Source: an uncultured Lysobacteraceae bacterium (GTDB lineage Bacteria > Pseudomonadota > Gammaproteobacteria > Xanthomonadales > Xanthomonadaceae). From it: a DNA stretch of 23,665 nt. The notes below the pieces were generated by a model. That model saw only the letters and a list, made by a program, of their open reading frames with translations. It made no database searches and was not told the origin of the DNA. Position numbers and translations under genes: made by a program. The stretch spans positions 1-23,665 of the forward strand of contig CAMLLG010000061.1 of the NCBI GenBank assembly GCA_946480825.1. The letters are read 5' to 3'. Within the stretch, counting starts at the first letter, position 1. Each line of letters opens with the position of its first letter. This document shows positions 15,062 through 22,643 of the stretch, in pieces.

Positions 15062-17271
15062 GCGGTTTCGGGCGACGCGGCGAACTGCCGGTGATCCAGC
15101 AGAACGAGATCGCCGAATGCGGCCTGGCCTGCCTGGCGATGATCGCGGCCTATCACGGCCACGATGTCGACATGGCCGGCATGCGCCGACGTTTCGCGGT
15201 GTCGATCAAGGGCGCGACGCTGTCGCGGCTCATCGCCATCGCCGACCGGCTGGATCTCGCCGCACGACCGCTGCGCGCCGAGCCCGAGCATCTGTCCGAT
15301 CTGCGCATGCCCTGCATCCTGCACTGGGACATGAATCATTTCGTGGTGCTCAAGCGCATCGCGCGCGGCATGGCCGAGATCCACGATCCGGCGCGCGGCG
15401 CGGTGACGATGCCGATGGCCGAACTCGGCCGTCATTTCACCGGCATCGTGCTGGAGCTGACGCCGACCGCGGATTTCAGTCCCGTCCGCGCGCGCGAACC
15501 GATCCGCCTGCGCGCGCTGGTCGGCGATGTCACCGGCTGGCGGCGGGCCGTGGTGCAGGTGTTCTCGCTGGCGCTGGCGCTGGAGCTGTTCACCCTGCTG
15601 TTGCCGATGTCGATGCAATGGGTGATCGATCGCGTGCTGGTCTCGGCCGATGCCGAACTGCTGACGCTGCTGGCGCTGGGCTTCCTCGCCGCCGTCGTGT
15701 TCCAGTCCGCGATCGCGGCCGTGCGCGGCTGGGTGGTGGCCGACATCGCCGCCGCGTTCGAAGCGCAATGGTCGGCGCATCTGGCCGGCCATCTGCTGCG
15801 GTTGCCGCTGACGTTCTTCGCGAAGCGCAGCGTCGGCGAAGTGCTGTCGCGGTTCCTGTCGGTGCAGAGCGTGCAGCAGACGCTCAGCACCAGTTTCGTC
15901 GAGGCCCTGCTCGACGGCCTGACCGTGATCCTGGTGCTGGCGCTGTTGCTGGTCTATTCGCCGACGCTGACGCTCTGGGTGATCGTCGGCTTCGCGGTGT
16001 ACGCGCTGCTGCGCGCCTGGAGTTACCGGCGGCTGTGGCGCCTGAAGGAAGGCCATCTCGCCGCCCTCGCCCGCCAACAATCGCTGCTGATCGAATCGGT
16101 GCACGGCGTGCAGGCGATCAAGCTCGCGAACCAGCACGCGGAGCGCCGCGCACGGCTGGCGAACGCCGCCAACGACGCCGCGCGCCAGGATGCGGCGGTG
16201 CGCCGCGCGACCGCGACATTCTCGGCGCTGTCGCGGCTGGTGTTCGGCGCGCAGCGCGTGCTGCTGATCTGGCTGGGCGCGCGCATGGCGCTCGACGGCG
16301 GCATGACCGCGGGCACCCTGGTGCTCTGCGTCGCCTACGCGGACATGTTCGCCGCGCGTGCCGGCGGGCTGATCGACAAGTTCATCGATCTGCGCCTGCT
16401 CGGCGTGCACGCGCGCCGGATCGCGGACATCGCGCAGCAGGCGCCGGAGCGCGACACCGTCGGCGAATACGCCGGCCCGACGCCAGAGCCTTCGCTGGAA
16501 GTCGAAGGCCTCGGCTTCCGCTACGGCGAAGACGAAAGCTGGATCGTGCGCGACTGTTCCTTCCGCATCGCCGCGGGCGAATCGGTCGCGATCGTCGGCC
16601 CGTCCGGCGCGGGCAAGACCACCCTGGCCAAACTGCTGCTGGGCCTGCTGCCGCCCGACGAAGGCAGCGTGCGCATCGGCGGCGTCGACATCGCCCGCTA
16701 CGGGCTGTCGGCGTTCCGCGCGCGGGTCGGCGCGGTGATGCAGGACGACGCGCTGTTCGCGGGTTCGATCGCCGACAACATCGCCTTCTTCGACCGCGGC
16801 GCGCAGCCCGAAGCGATGATGGCGGCGGCGCGGCGCGCCGGCATCCACGACGAAATCGTGGCGATGCCGATGGGCTACGAAACGCTGGTGGGCGACATGG
16901 GCTCGGCGCTGTCCGGCGGGCAGAAGCAGCGGGTGCTGCTGGCGCGGGCGCTGTTCCGCAATCCCGACATCCTGCTGCTCGACGAGGCCACCAGCCATCT
17001 CGATGTCGCCCGCGAGCGCAGGATCAACGCCGAGATCGCGGCGCTGCGCATCACCCGGCTGATCATCGCCCATCGCCCCGAAACCATCCGCAGCGCGGAC
17101 CGGGTGCTGATGGTCGACAACGGTCGCGTGGAAGCGTGGTCGCAGGCGCAGTTTCACGCGCGTTCCAGCGTGCGCGCCGAGGCCGACGGCGATGCCATCG
17201 GCAATGCGATCGGCACGCCGACCGATCCGTGCTTACGGGAAGTTAACACCTGGCCGGATCGCGCCGAATAG
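15058..17271 (+). CDS. Peptidase-containing ABC exporter (C39 bacteriocin-processing type)
   Basis: 737-aa PCAT transporter that cleaves a double-glycine leader and exports the peptide using ATP. The N-terminal C39 cysteine protease is intact: QNEIAECGLACLAMIAAYHG with catalytic Cys21, His94 in MNHFVVL and Asp110 in IHDP. A six-helix membrane domain spans about 150-440. The nucleotide-binding domain has Walker A GPSGAGKT at 514-521, signature LSGGQ at 618-622, Walker B ILLLDEA and the switch His in IIAHRPE. ATGA overlap with the HlyD gene shows coupling. A 57-aa peptide with a double-glycine leader follows, the expected substrate. The C-terminal ~40 residues are a polar tail beyond the usual domain end. 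About 177 bp separate this gene from the peptide gene, room for a separate promoter. Confidence 0.95.
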   Translation: MSGFGRRGELPVIQQNEIAECGLACLAMIAAYHGHDVDMAGMRRRFAVSIKGATLSRLIAIADRLDLAARPLRAEPEHLSDLRMPCILHWDMNHFVVLKRIARGMAEIHDPARGAVTMPMAELGRHFTGIVLELTPTADFSPVRAREPIRLRALVGDVTGWRRAVVQVFSLALALELFTLLLPMSMQWVIDRVLVSADAELLTLLALGFLAAVVFQSAIAAVRGWVVADIAAAFEAQWSAHLAGHLLRLPLTFFAKRSVGEVLSRFLSVQSVQQTLSTSFVEALLDGLTVILVLALLLVYSPTLTLWVIVGFAVYALLRAWSYRRLWRLKEGHLAALARQQSLLIESVHGVQAIKLANQHAERRARLANAANDAARQDAAVRRATATFSALSRLVFGAQRVLLIWLGARMALDGGMTAGTLVLCVAYADMFAARAGGLIDKFIDLRLLGVHARRIADIAQQAPERDTVGEYAGPTPEPSLEVEGLGFRYGEDESWIVRDCSFRIAAGESVAIVGPSGAGKTTLAKLLLGLLPPDEGSVRIGGVDIARYGLSAFRARVGAVMQDDALFAGSIADNIAFFDRGAQPEAMMAAARRAGIHDEIVAMPMGYETLVGDMGSALSGGQKQRVLLARALFRNPDILLLDEATSHLDVARERRINAEIAALRITRLIIAHRPETIRSADRVLMVDNGRVEAWSQAQFHARSSVRAEADGDAIGNAIGTPTDPCLREVNTWPDRAE

Positions 17272-17448
17272 ACTCGAAGCGTTGCCGCCGCGCTCCGACC
17301 CGGACGCGGCGGGAGCCGGTACCGGTCGTCGTTCCGGGGCGTCGACGATGCACCACGACGCCCGCGATGACGCCGGATGCCGCAGCACCGCGGCCGGAAT
17401 GTGTCCGGTCGCCGTTTCTTCCTCAGGATGATTGAAGGAGTGCAAGTA

Positions 17449-17622
17449 ATGTCGAAGTTCGACGCGTCCCAGGACACCACCGTCCGTCCGATCGCCCGCA
17501 CCGTCGCGCGTGAGCTGTCGCAGCAGGAGATCGAGACGATCGCCGGCGGCAAGTTCCCGATCCATACCCACGCCACGGGCCCGAACGGCGACGATCCGGG
17601 CGATCCGGGTACCGCCATCTGA
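17449..17622 (+). CDS. Double-glycine-leader RiPP precursor peptide (candidate graspetide)
   Basis: 57-aa peptide not recognised by name. The ATG has a strong ribosome binding site (GAAGGAG, 8 nt upstream). The leader ends in ELSQQEIETIAGG, the LSxxEIxxIxGG signature cut by C39 peptidases after Gly34. The predicted core (residues 35-57) has 23 residues: Lys35, Thr40 and Thr43 in an HTHAT segment, then Asp48, Asp49 and Asp52 in GDDPGDPG, Thr55, and a free Ile end. Hydroxyl or amine donors followed by carboxylate acceptors are what an ATP-grasp macrocyclase joins into omega-esters or omega-amides. The neighbouring exporter has the matching protease, and an ATP-grasp gene follows across a hairpin. 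There is no TxKxPSD microviridin motif and no Cys, so lanthipeptide and disulfide bacteriocin types are unlikely. Confidence 0.85.
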   Translation: MSKFDASQDTTVRPIARTVARELSQQEIETIAGGKFPIHTHATGPNGDDPGDPGTAI

Positions 17623-17689
17623 GTCACGGATCGGTCGCGACTCGATCCGCCCGCCGGCGACTCGCCGGCCCGGAGCGAATCGTCCGACG

Positions 17690-17720
17690 CGCCGCGCGAC
17701 CGAAAGGCGCGCGGCGTTTT
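17690..17720 (+). terminator. Rho-independent terminator or attenuator between peptide and ligase genes
   Basis: Perfect 9-bp stem CGCCGCGCG / CGCGCGGCG (17690-17698 with 17708-17716), extendable by CC/GG around a GAAA loop with one bulged A, followed by TTTTC. It lies 67 bp after the peptide stop and just before the ATP-grasp start. Such an element would end most transcripts after the peptide gene and let a fraction continue, giving more substrate than enzyme. The structure is visible; its efficiency is inferred. The U-run is short. Confidence 0.75.
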
Positions 17721-17751
17721 CATGTCATTCCATCGCCGCGACGGAGCGCGC

Positions 17752-18918
17752 ATGCCGGTCGACGCCAGTTTCGAAAACGCACCTCCGCACCACGACAGAC
17801 AACCGCACAGACAACCGCTGATCCTCTCGGGTCTGGCGCACGACGTGCACGCGGCCGCCGTGTGCTGGGCGCTGCGTCGCAGCGGCTACCGCCCGGTGTG
17901 GGCGCGGACGCTGGCCGACGATGCGATGACGCCGGTGTCGCTGCATGCCGACGATCGCGACGGCCTGCACTTCTCCGGCGGAATCGATCCCGCGCGCACC
18001 TCCAGCGTGTGGTTCCGCCGGCCGCGTCTGCCCGACGATTTCGAACGCGCGGCGCCCGCCGACCTCGCCTTCATCCGCGACGAATGGAAACGCCACGTCG
18101 AGAACGTGCATGCGACCTGCGCCGCGGCCGGCGACGTGTTCTGGGTCAATCGTCCCGACCGCGCCCGCGCGGCCGAGAACAAACTTCTGCAACTGCGCGC
18201 GGCGCATCGCAGCGGTTTGCGTTTTCCCGCGACCCTGATCTCGTCGGATCCGGACGAGATCAGGCGCTTTTTCGCCGCGCACGACCGCATCGTCTACAAG
18301 CCCTTCGCGACCCACAGCTGGCGCGATGGCGACGGCAGGATCTACAGCACCTACGCGCGCGCGCTCGACGCCGACGCGCTGCAGGACGATGCCGCGCTGC
18401 GCCTGTGCCCCGGCATCTACCAGGCCTGCGTGCGCAAGCGCTACGACCTGCGCGTGACCGTCGTCGGCCATCGCCTGTTCGCGGTGCGCGTCGATACGCC
18501 GGCATCGGACGACGGCGTCGTCGACTGGCGCGCCGCGTCCATCGGCGCGCAGGCGACAACGCGCCCGGTGACATTGCCGCACGCCTGGGACGTCGCGCTG
18601 CGGCGATTGATGGACGCGCTGGGGCTGGTCTTCGGCTGCGTCGACCTGGTCGCCGACGACCACGACGAACTGCATTTCATCGAGATCAATCAGGCCGGGC
18701 AGTTCCTGTTCGTGGAACACGACGCGCCCGGCGTGCCGCTGCTGCGCGCGGTCGCGGCGATGCTGGCGGAAGGCCGGCCCGATTACGCGATGGAGACCAT
18801 CGCAGACGTGTCCTACGCCGGCTTTCTCGACGACCCCGAACAGCAAGCCTGGTGGGCCGCGGTCGCCCCCGGCATCCGCGGCGCGGACGGCACGATTCCG
18901 GGCGTCAGCGAGGAATGA
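17752..18918 (+). CDS. ATP-grasp peptide ligase (MvdC/MvdD-RimK-like, graspetide synthetase)
   Basis: 388-aa ligase expected to activate a side-chain carboxylate of the precursor as acyl phosphate and join it to a Thr/Ser hydroxyl or Lys amine. An N-terminal pre-ATP-grasp domain (LSGLAHDVHAAAVCWALRRSGYRPVW, SVWFRRPRLP) resembles MvdC/MvdD maturases, and FWVNRPDRARAAENKLLQLR matches their conserved central segment. ATP-grasp elements are VYKPF with Lys183, GIYQACVRKRYDLRVTVVG, FGCVDLV, and HFIEINQAGQF with Mg ligands Glu311 and Asn313. The ATG at 17752 has GGAG 5 nt upstream; an in-frame ATG at 17722 adds 10 residues and remains possible. It ends 10 bp from the convergent nusB. Which residues it joins cannot be told from sequence. 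Confidence 0.88.
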   Translation: MPVDASFENAPPHHDRQPHRQPLILSGLAHDVHAAAVCWALRRSGYRPVWARTLADDAMTPVSLHADDRDGLHFSGGIDPARTSSVWFRRPRLPDDFERAAPADLAFIRDEWKRHVENVHATCAAAGDVFWVNRPDRARAAENKLLQLRAAHRSGLRFPATLISSDPDEIRRFFAAHDRIVYKPFATHSWRDGDGRIYSTYARALDADALQDDAALRLCPGIYQACVRKRYDLRVTVVGHRLFAVRVDTPASDDGVVDWRAASIGAQATTRPVTLPHAWDVALRRLMDALGLVFGCVDLVADDHDELHFIEINQAGQFLFVEHDAPGVPLLRAVAAMLAEGRPDYAMETIADVSYAGFLDDPEQQAWWAAVAPGIRGADGTIPGVSEE

Positions 18919-18928
18919 CGCGCGCGGC

Positions 18929-19396
18929 TCAGCGCCGCGACGCCTGCATCTCGACGCTGCGCAGCACCGCAGCGACGTGGTCGAGCACGCCGTTGACGTA
19001 GGTATGACCGTGCTCGGAACCGAAGCGCTTCACCGATTCCACCGCTTCGTTCAGCACCACGCGATACGGCACGTCCGGGCGATGCTTCAACTCATAGGCG
19101 GCGATCCGCAGCGCGGCGCGTTCGATCGGATCCACTTCCTCGATCGTGCGGTCCAGATGCGGCTCGAGCGCGGCGTCGAGATCGGCGCGATGGGCCTCGA
19201 TGCCGTGAATGATGTCTTCGAAATACGCGAGGTCCGCGATCTCGCGGGCCTGCTCGTGCGCGAACTGGGTGACGATGTCGCGCGCGGTGGCGCCCGACAG
19301 CTGCCAGGCGTAGATCGCCTGCAGCGCGCGGCGACGCGCGCGCGTGCGCAGCACCGGATCGACGCCGTCGGGCCTGCGATGATGCGATTTGCTCAC
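18929..19396 (-). CDS. nusB: Transcription antitermination factor NusB
   Basis: 155-aa all-helical protein that with NusE (S10) binds boxA RNA and supports rRNA antitermination. Motifs are [14 protein letters not shown] (residues about 22-35), [16 protein letters not shown] (about 89-104) and [29 protein letters not shown] (about 113-141), the last being the most conserved NusB stretch. Translation starts at a GTG overlapping the ribH stop as GTGA (4 bp). The frame continues far upstream, but only as a shadow of ribH. An Arg/His-rich N-terminal extension ([10 protein letters not shown]) precedes the domain. The usual downstream partner thiL is displaced by the peptide cassette. Confidence 0.96.
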   Translation of the reverse strand: MSKSHHRRPDGVDPVLRTRARRRALQAIYAWQLSGATARDIVTQFAHEQAREIADLAYFEDIIHGIEAHRADLDAALEPHLDRTIEEVDPIERAALRIAAYELKHRPDVPYRVVLNEAVESVKRFGSEHGHTYVNGVLDHVAAVLRSVEMQASRR

Positions 19397-19860
19397 GACA
19401 ATTTCTCCATCAGGTTCGCCATCTCGATCGCGACCAGCGCCGCCTCTTCGCCCTTGTTGCCGTGATTGCCGCCGGCGCGGGCTTCGGCGTGTTCGTAATG
19501 ATCGACGGCGAGCACGCCGTTGGCGACCGGCAGACCGAAATCCAGCGACACCCGCATCAGCGCGTCGGAAGACCCGTCGGCCACCTGCTCGTAGTGGCGG
19601 GTATCGCCGCGGACCACGCAGCCCAGCGCCAGGATCGCGGCGTGGCGGCCGGCCGCGGCCAGACGCGCGGCCGTCACCGGCAGCTCCCACGCGCCGGGCA
19701 CCCGGATCACGTCCACCGCATCCTCGGCCACGCCGTGGGCGAGAAAGGCCTCGCGCGCACCGGCCACGAGTTGTTCGGTGATGCGCGGGTTCCAGCGGCT
19801 GGCGATGATCGCGAAGCGGGCGCCCTCGGGGGCACGCAGATCGCCTTCGAAGTGAGGCAT
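19393..19860 (-). CDS. ribH: 6,7-dimethyl-8-ribityllumazine synthase RibH
   Basis: 155-aa enzyme joining 5-amino-6-ribitylaminouracil and 3,4-dihydroxy-2-butanone 4-phosphate, the penultimate step of riboflavin synthesis; it forms large capsid-like assemblies. Motifs are [20 protein letters not shown] (residues about 16-35), [14 protein letters not shown] (about 51-64), [19 protein letters not shown] with the catalytic His of RHYE, and [19 protein letters not shown]. The start [13 protein letters not shown] at 19860 is the family-like one; the frame runs to 19941 without similarity. It overlaps nusB by 4 bp. A promoter lies directly upstream, fitting a gene cut off from ribB(A). Confidence 0.96.
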   Translation of the reverse strand: MPHFEGDLRAPEGARFAIIASRWNPRITEQLVAGAREAFLAHGVAEDAVDVIRVPGAWELPVTAARLAAAGRHAAILALGCVVRGDTRHYEQVADGSSDALMRVSLDFGLPVANGVLAVDHYEHAEARAGGNHGNKGEEAALVAIEMANLMEKLS

Positions 19861-19887
19861 GCGGGAGGGCTCGGGACAGGGCTTCGC

Positions 19888-19917
19888 ATTATAGGGGGCG
19901 CCCCGGTGCCGCGTCCG
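19888..19917 (-). promoter_or_regulatory. Probable promoter for ribH-nusB
   Basis: On the minus strand there is a perfect TATAAT (19893-19888) 28 bp ahead of the ribH ATG. With an 18-bp spacer the -35 would be CGGACG (3 of 6). Transcription would start near 19881, leaving a ~20-nt leader. A perfect -10 is rare in DNA of this base composition. The weak -35 lowers confidence. Confidence 0.5.
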
Positions 19918-19946
19918 CGTCTCGACCCGGGCGGCGGGCAAGACGA

Positions 19947-19975
19947 CGCCGCGCCGGTCACGTGCGCGACGTTTT
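19947..19975 (+). terminator. Decayed copy of the peptide/ligase attenuator
   Basis: CGCCGCGC (19947-19954) can pair with GCGCGACG (19964-19971) at 7 of 8 positions and is followed by TTTTCATG. The intact cassette has the same layout at 17690-17724: CGCCGCGCG, loop, CGCGCGGCG, TTTTCATG. It lies upstream of the decayed ATP-grasp gene, so it looks homologous rather than accidental. No recognisable precursor peptide gene remains before it. Confidence 0.4.
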
Positions 19976-20088
19976 CATGAACGCGGCAGGCGACGGTTGC
20001 GCTGCCCGCACAGCCGCCGCAGGGGCATCCCTCACCGCGTGCTGATCCAAACCGGACTGTAGGCACGCCTCGACACGCGAGAACCCGC

Positions 20089-20502
20089 ATGCCCATGACC
20101 TGCCGACCGCAGCCGCTGACCCTGTCCGGGTTGTGGCACGACATCCACGCCGCCGCCGCGCGCTGGGCGCTGCAGCGCAGCGGCCTGCAGCCGGTGTGGG
20201 CCCGCCCCCTGGCCGACCCGGCCTGGCTCCGCTGCCCCTGCATGCCGATGCGCGCGCACTTCCGGACCTCGGCGAAGCCGACCGCGAGTTCGTGCTGGAC
20301 GAATGGCGGCGCATTATCGAGAACGCACATCCGTTCGGCGCCACCGGCGGTGCGTTCTGGATGAACCGCGCCGACCGCGGTCTGGCCGCCGAACACAAGC
20401 TGCTCCAGCTGCAGGCGGGGCACCGCTGCGGCCTGGCGTGTCGAAGTGGAAGCGGAGCCGCTGCCTGACGACGGGTGGATTCCCGGGGTCAGCGACGAGT
20501 GA
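20089..20502 (+). pseudogene. Decayed second ATP-grasp peptide ligase
   Basis: Remnant of a paralogue of the intact ligase at 17752-18918. From the ATG at 20089 it reads RPQPLTLSGLWHDIHAAAAR and on to SGLQPVWARPLAD, close to the intact N-terminus. Near 20230 the match moves to another frame: LPDLGEADREFVLDEWRRII, then AFWMNRADRGLAAEHKLLQL. After HRCGLA (about 20437) the similarity stops where the intact gene has ~200 more residues including all ATP-grasp catalytic elements. It returns to the first frame only for the last residues, DGWIPGVSDE then stop, matching DGTIPGVSEE of the intact gene. Thus there is at least one frameshift, a ~25-30 residue deletion in the N-domain and a large internal deletion of the catalytic domain. 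It cannot be an active ligase. Confidence 0.85.
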
Positions 20503-20637
20503 CGCTGGCGCGACCCGACCACTGCGGATGAGCGCGTACCGGTGGCCGCAGGCCTGCAGACGCGTTATGGGACGCGCATCATCGACCGCGTTGGATCGAC
20601 CGCCATCTCCTGCAGCGCGTCGTCCGGACGCAGGATG

Positions 20638-20684
20638 AAAAATGCCGCGCAGCCGACCCACATCGGGTCGCGCTGCGCGGCATC
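20638..20684 (-). terminator. Strong rho-independent terminator of the M23 peptidase operon
   Basis: On the minus strand a long hairpin (arms ATGCCGCGCAGC / GCTGCGCGGCAT plus an inner GACCC/GGGTC stem around a short loop) is followed directly by a T-run ending at 20638. It begins ~36 bp after the peptidase stop at 20720. The remaining gene-free part between the decayed ligase and this hairpin (20503-20637) shows nothing recognisable. Confidence 0.9.
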
Positions 20685-20719
20685 CATTACAGTCTCGCGT
20701 GGTGCAGAAGGATCTCAGC

Positions 20720-21793
20720 TCAGAACGCCGCTTCCTGCCAGCGCTCCCTGCCCTTCGCCGCGGTGTCGCGGGCGACCTGCGGCTTCGCAGACGCAGCCGC
20801 TTGCTGCCACAGCGTCTTGCCGTCCAGCGTGGTGGCACGCACGAGGTAGCGCTTCGCCGACGGAATCGCGCAGAAACCTTCTTCCGACAGGCGCTCGACC
20901 TTCCTGCCGCGGACGGCGTTGTCGAAGAACACGCGCGCGTAGATGCCTTCGCCGAGATCGGCGTACAGCGTCCAGTCGGACAGGCAGCCGCCGCCCGTAC
21001 AGGCGTTGCCCGCGTTGTTCGCCAGCTGCGCCGAGGCGGCGATGTGGCTGACGCGGTTGACCTTGTCGGCGTTGAACGCCAGCGAGACCTTCAGCTGCGG
21101 CGAGAACTGTCCGACCGTCAGCGTCTGCATCGGATACTCGGCCACGGCCAGCTTGCAGCCGGCCTGCTCAGTGCGATTCATCGTCAGCGTCACCGGCTCG
21201 TCGTAGCTGCGCGCGCTCGTATCGCTCAACGTGGCCATTTTGCTGAAGGACGGCTTGTTCGGATCGTAATAGCAGGCTTCCGGGCCGGCTTCGCACGACT
21301 TGTACACAGGGCGGTCGCCCCAGTAGCCGGCGGACCGGCGTTCCAGGTGCAGGTGCGGACCGGTGCCGCAACCGGAGGTCGGGTAGGCCGAGATGTAGCC
21401 AAGACGGTTGCCACCCACCAGGGTGGTACCGGCCGCCACGCGCCCGCTGTTGTTCAGATGCAGATAGCGCCACAGACCGCCGAACCTGTCGGTGAAGTAC
21501 GTGTAGTAACCGCAGCTCGACGAGGCCAGGCCGGTCGATGTCACCTTGCCGCCTTCGACCGCCAGCGGATACTTCGTGGTGCCGCTCGCCGTCCAGTCCT
21601 GACCGATGTGCGGGCTGGTGCCGATGCTGCGGCAGACGCACCAGGCGCTTCCGCGCGAGCCGTTCAACAGCGGATAGCTCCAGTGCGCCTGCGTGACCGG
21701 GGCGTACCCGGCAGCGAACGTGGATGCGGCAAGACCGGCGATCGCCATGGCGAACGTCCGTATCCGGCCCGCACGATGGGCTTCAGTGCTCAT
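20720..21793 (-). CDS. Secreted M23 family (LytM-type) zinc endopeptidase
   Basis: 357-aa exported protein with a signal peptide ending near TQA-HW (residues about 1-36). The M23 domain begins almost at once, with no propeptide. Zinc and catalytic residues are present: HIGQD with His62 and Asp66, His112 in RYLHL, and the HxH motif GPHLHLE with His147 and His149. Many cysteines (52, 54, 94, 142, 167, 174) suggest disulfides. About 170 C-terminal residues (from SARSYDEPVTL on) form a domain I do not recognise. M23 enzymes cut peptidoglycan cross-bridges or elastin-like glycine-rich peptides; a bacteriolytic role would fit a predatory Lysobacter-like organism but is inference. AAGGAG lies 9 nt before the ATG. 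The upstream gene's end overlaps by 11 bp. Confidence 0.9.
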   Translation of the reverse strand: MSTEAHRAGRIRTFAMAIAGLAASTFAAGYAPVTQAHWSYPLLNGSRGSAWCVCRSIGTSPHIGQDWTASGTTKYPLAVEGGKVTSTGLASSSCGYYTYFTDRFGGLWRYLHLNNSGRVAAGTTLVGGNRLGYISAYPTSGCGTGPHLHLERRSAGYWGDRPVYKSCEAGPEACYYDPNKPSFSKMATLSDTSARSYDEPVTLTMNRTEQAGCKLAVAEYPMQTLTVGQFSPQLKVSLAFNADKVNRVSHIAASAQLANNAGNACTGGGCLSDWTLYADLGEGIYARVFFDNAVRGRKVERLSEEGFCAIPSAKRYLVRATTLDGKTLWQQAAASAKPQVARDTAAKGRERWQEAAF

Positions 21794-22643
21794 GCTTGTG
21801 TTCTCCTTTCCGTGATGAATTGCAGTTGCATAGTGCCGCCTCGCCGGATTCCAGCGTGCGGCATTCCCCTCCCTCGAACTCGACGGCGGTCGGGCGGTTG
21901 TTCATGTAACCGATCTCGATCCGCGGGGTCGTTGGAGACTCTGCGACGGACACCGCGAGGAAGCGCCCTCCGGCCGTCGTGGTGCCGCTTTCGTTCCCGG
22001 ACACGATGCGGTCGATCAGTTCACGTGCCTCGATGGCATCCACCGTGTCCGTCGGCCCCAGGGGCAGCGACTCGGCGCGCACATCCCCTTCGAAGGTCGG
22101 GCTCGAAGAGCTGAACCAGTTGACGCGATAGCGGGCCGGCGTCTGGTAATCCCAGTCGGCAGTGATCGACTGATAGCGGCCGGCACGCTGAAAGAAGCGC
22201 CTGTCCTTGTTGTAGAACATGCGCTCCAGATCGTCGATGGTGCGGACGCTGGCGTGCGTGGCGATCAACTCTTCGACCGTGACGGCGCTGCCCAGGAACG
22301 TGTTGTTCGCGCAGGACGGATCGCGGCGCAGCTCCGTCCTGCTGTCGAGCCGGTCCGCCGCGGGCGGCGTCCACCAGTGCTCGCGCAGACGGTAATACGG
22401 CGGTGCCGGCTGGGCCGGCGCAACGGATGCTGCCTTCACGGGCACCTCTGGCGCATCCGGATCCGCATGTGCATGCGGTGCGGATTCCTGCGGCACGGGA
22501 CCGGCGGATGCGCCTTCGGAAGGTGCGCTCCCGGGCGCGTAACGCACGTAGAGGATCGCGCATGCAACCAGCGCCAACGCGATGGAAACGACGACGACGA
22601 CCTTGCGTGGCGACGTCGAGGGGACTGACGGGTGATCTGACAT
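21783..22643 (-). CDS. Single-pass membrane protein of unknown function, coupled to the M23 peptidase
   Basis: Not recognised. 286 aa. A basic N-terminus and one membrane helix (KVVVVVSIALALVACAILYV, residues about 14-33) are followed by a Pro/Ala/His-rich linker (about 37-85) and a presumed periplasmic domain (about 86-275). The domain contains HWWTPPAADRLDSRTELRRD, DDLERMFYNKDRRFFQR, WDYQTPARYRVNWF and a C-terminal Cys cluster (GEAALCNCNSS). The protein ends in a His/charged GEHKHEH tail that might bind metal. The ATG at 22643 has AAGGA about 9 nt upstream; the frame continues to 22661 without a better start. Its end overlaps the M23 gene by 11 bp, so the two are co-translated. It may be a chaperone, inhibitor or anchor for the peptidase, but nothing proves this. 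Confidence 0.7.
   Translation of the reverse strand: MSDHPSVPSTSPRKVVVVVSIALALVACAILYVRYAPGSAPSEGASAGPVPQESAPHAHADPDAPEVPVKAASVAPAQPAPPYYRLREHWWTPPAADRLDSRTELRRDPSCANNTFLGSAVTVEELIATHASVRTIDDLERMFYNKDRRFFQRAGRYQSITADWDYQTPARYRVNWFSSSSPTFEGDVRAESLPLGPTDTVDAIEARELIDRIVSGNESGTTTAGGRFLAVSVAESPTTPRIEIGYMNNRPTAVEFEGGECRTLESGEAALCNCNSSRKGEHKHEH

Noticed and set aside
17243..17272. TTAACA-18-AATAGA as a promoter for the precursor peptide gene
   Set aside because: The -10 matches only 3 of 6 and the distance to the gene is ~175 bp. A separate promoter is plausible but not shown by this pair.
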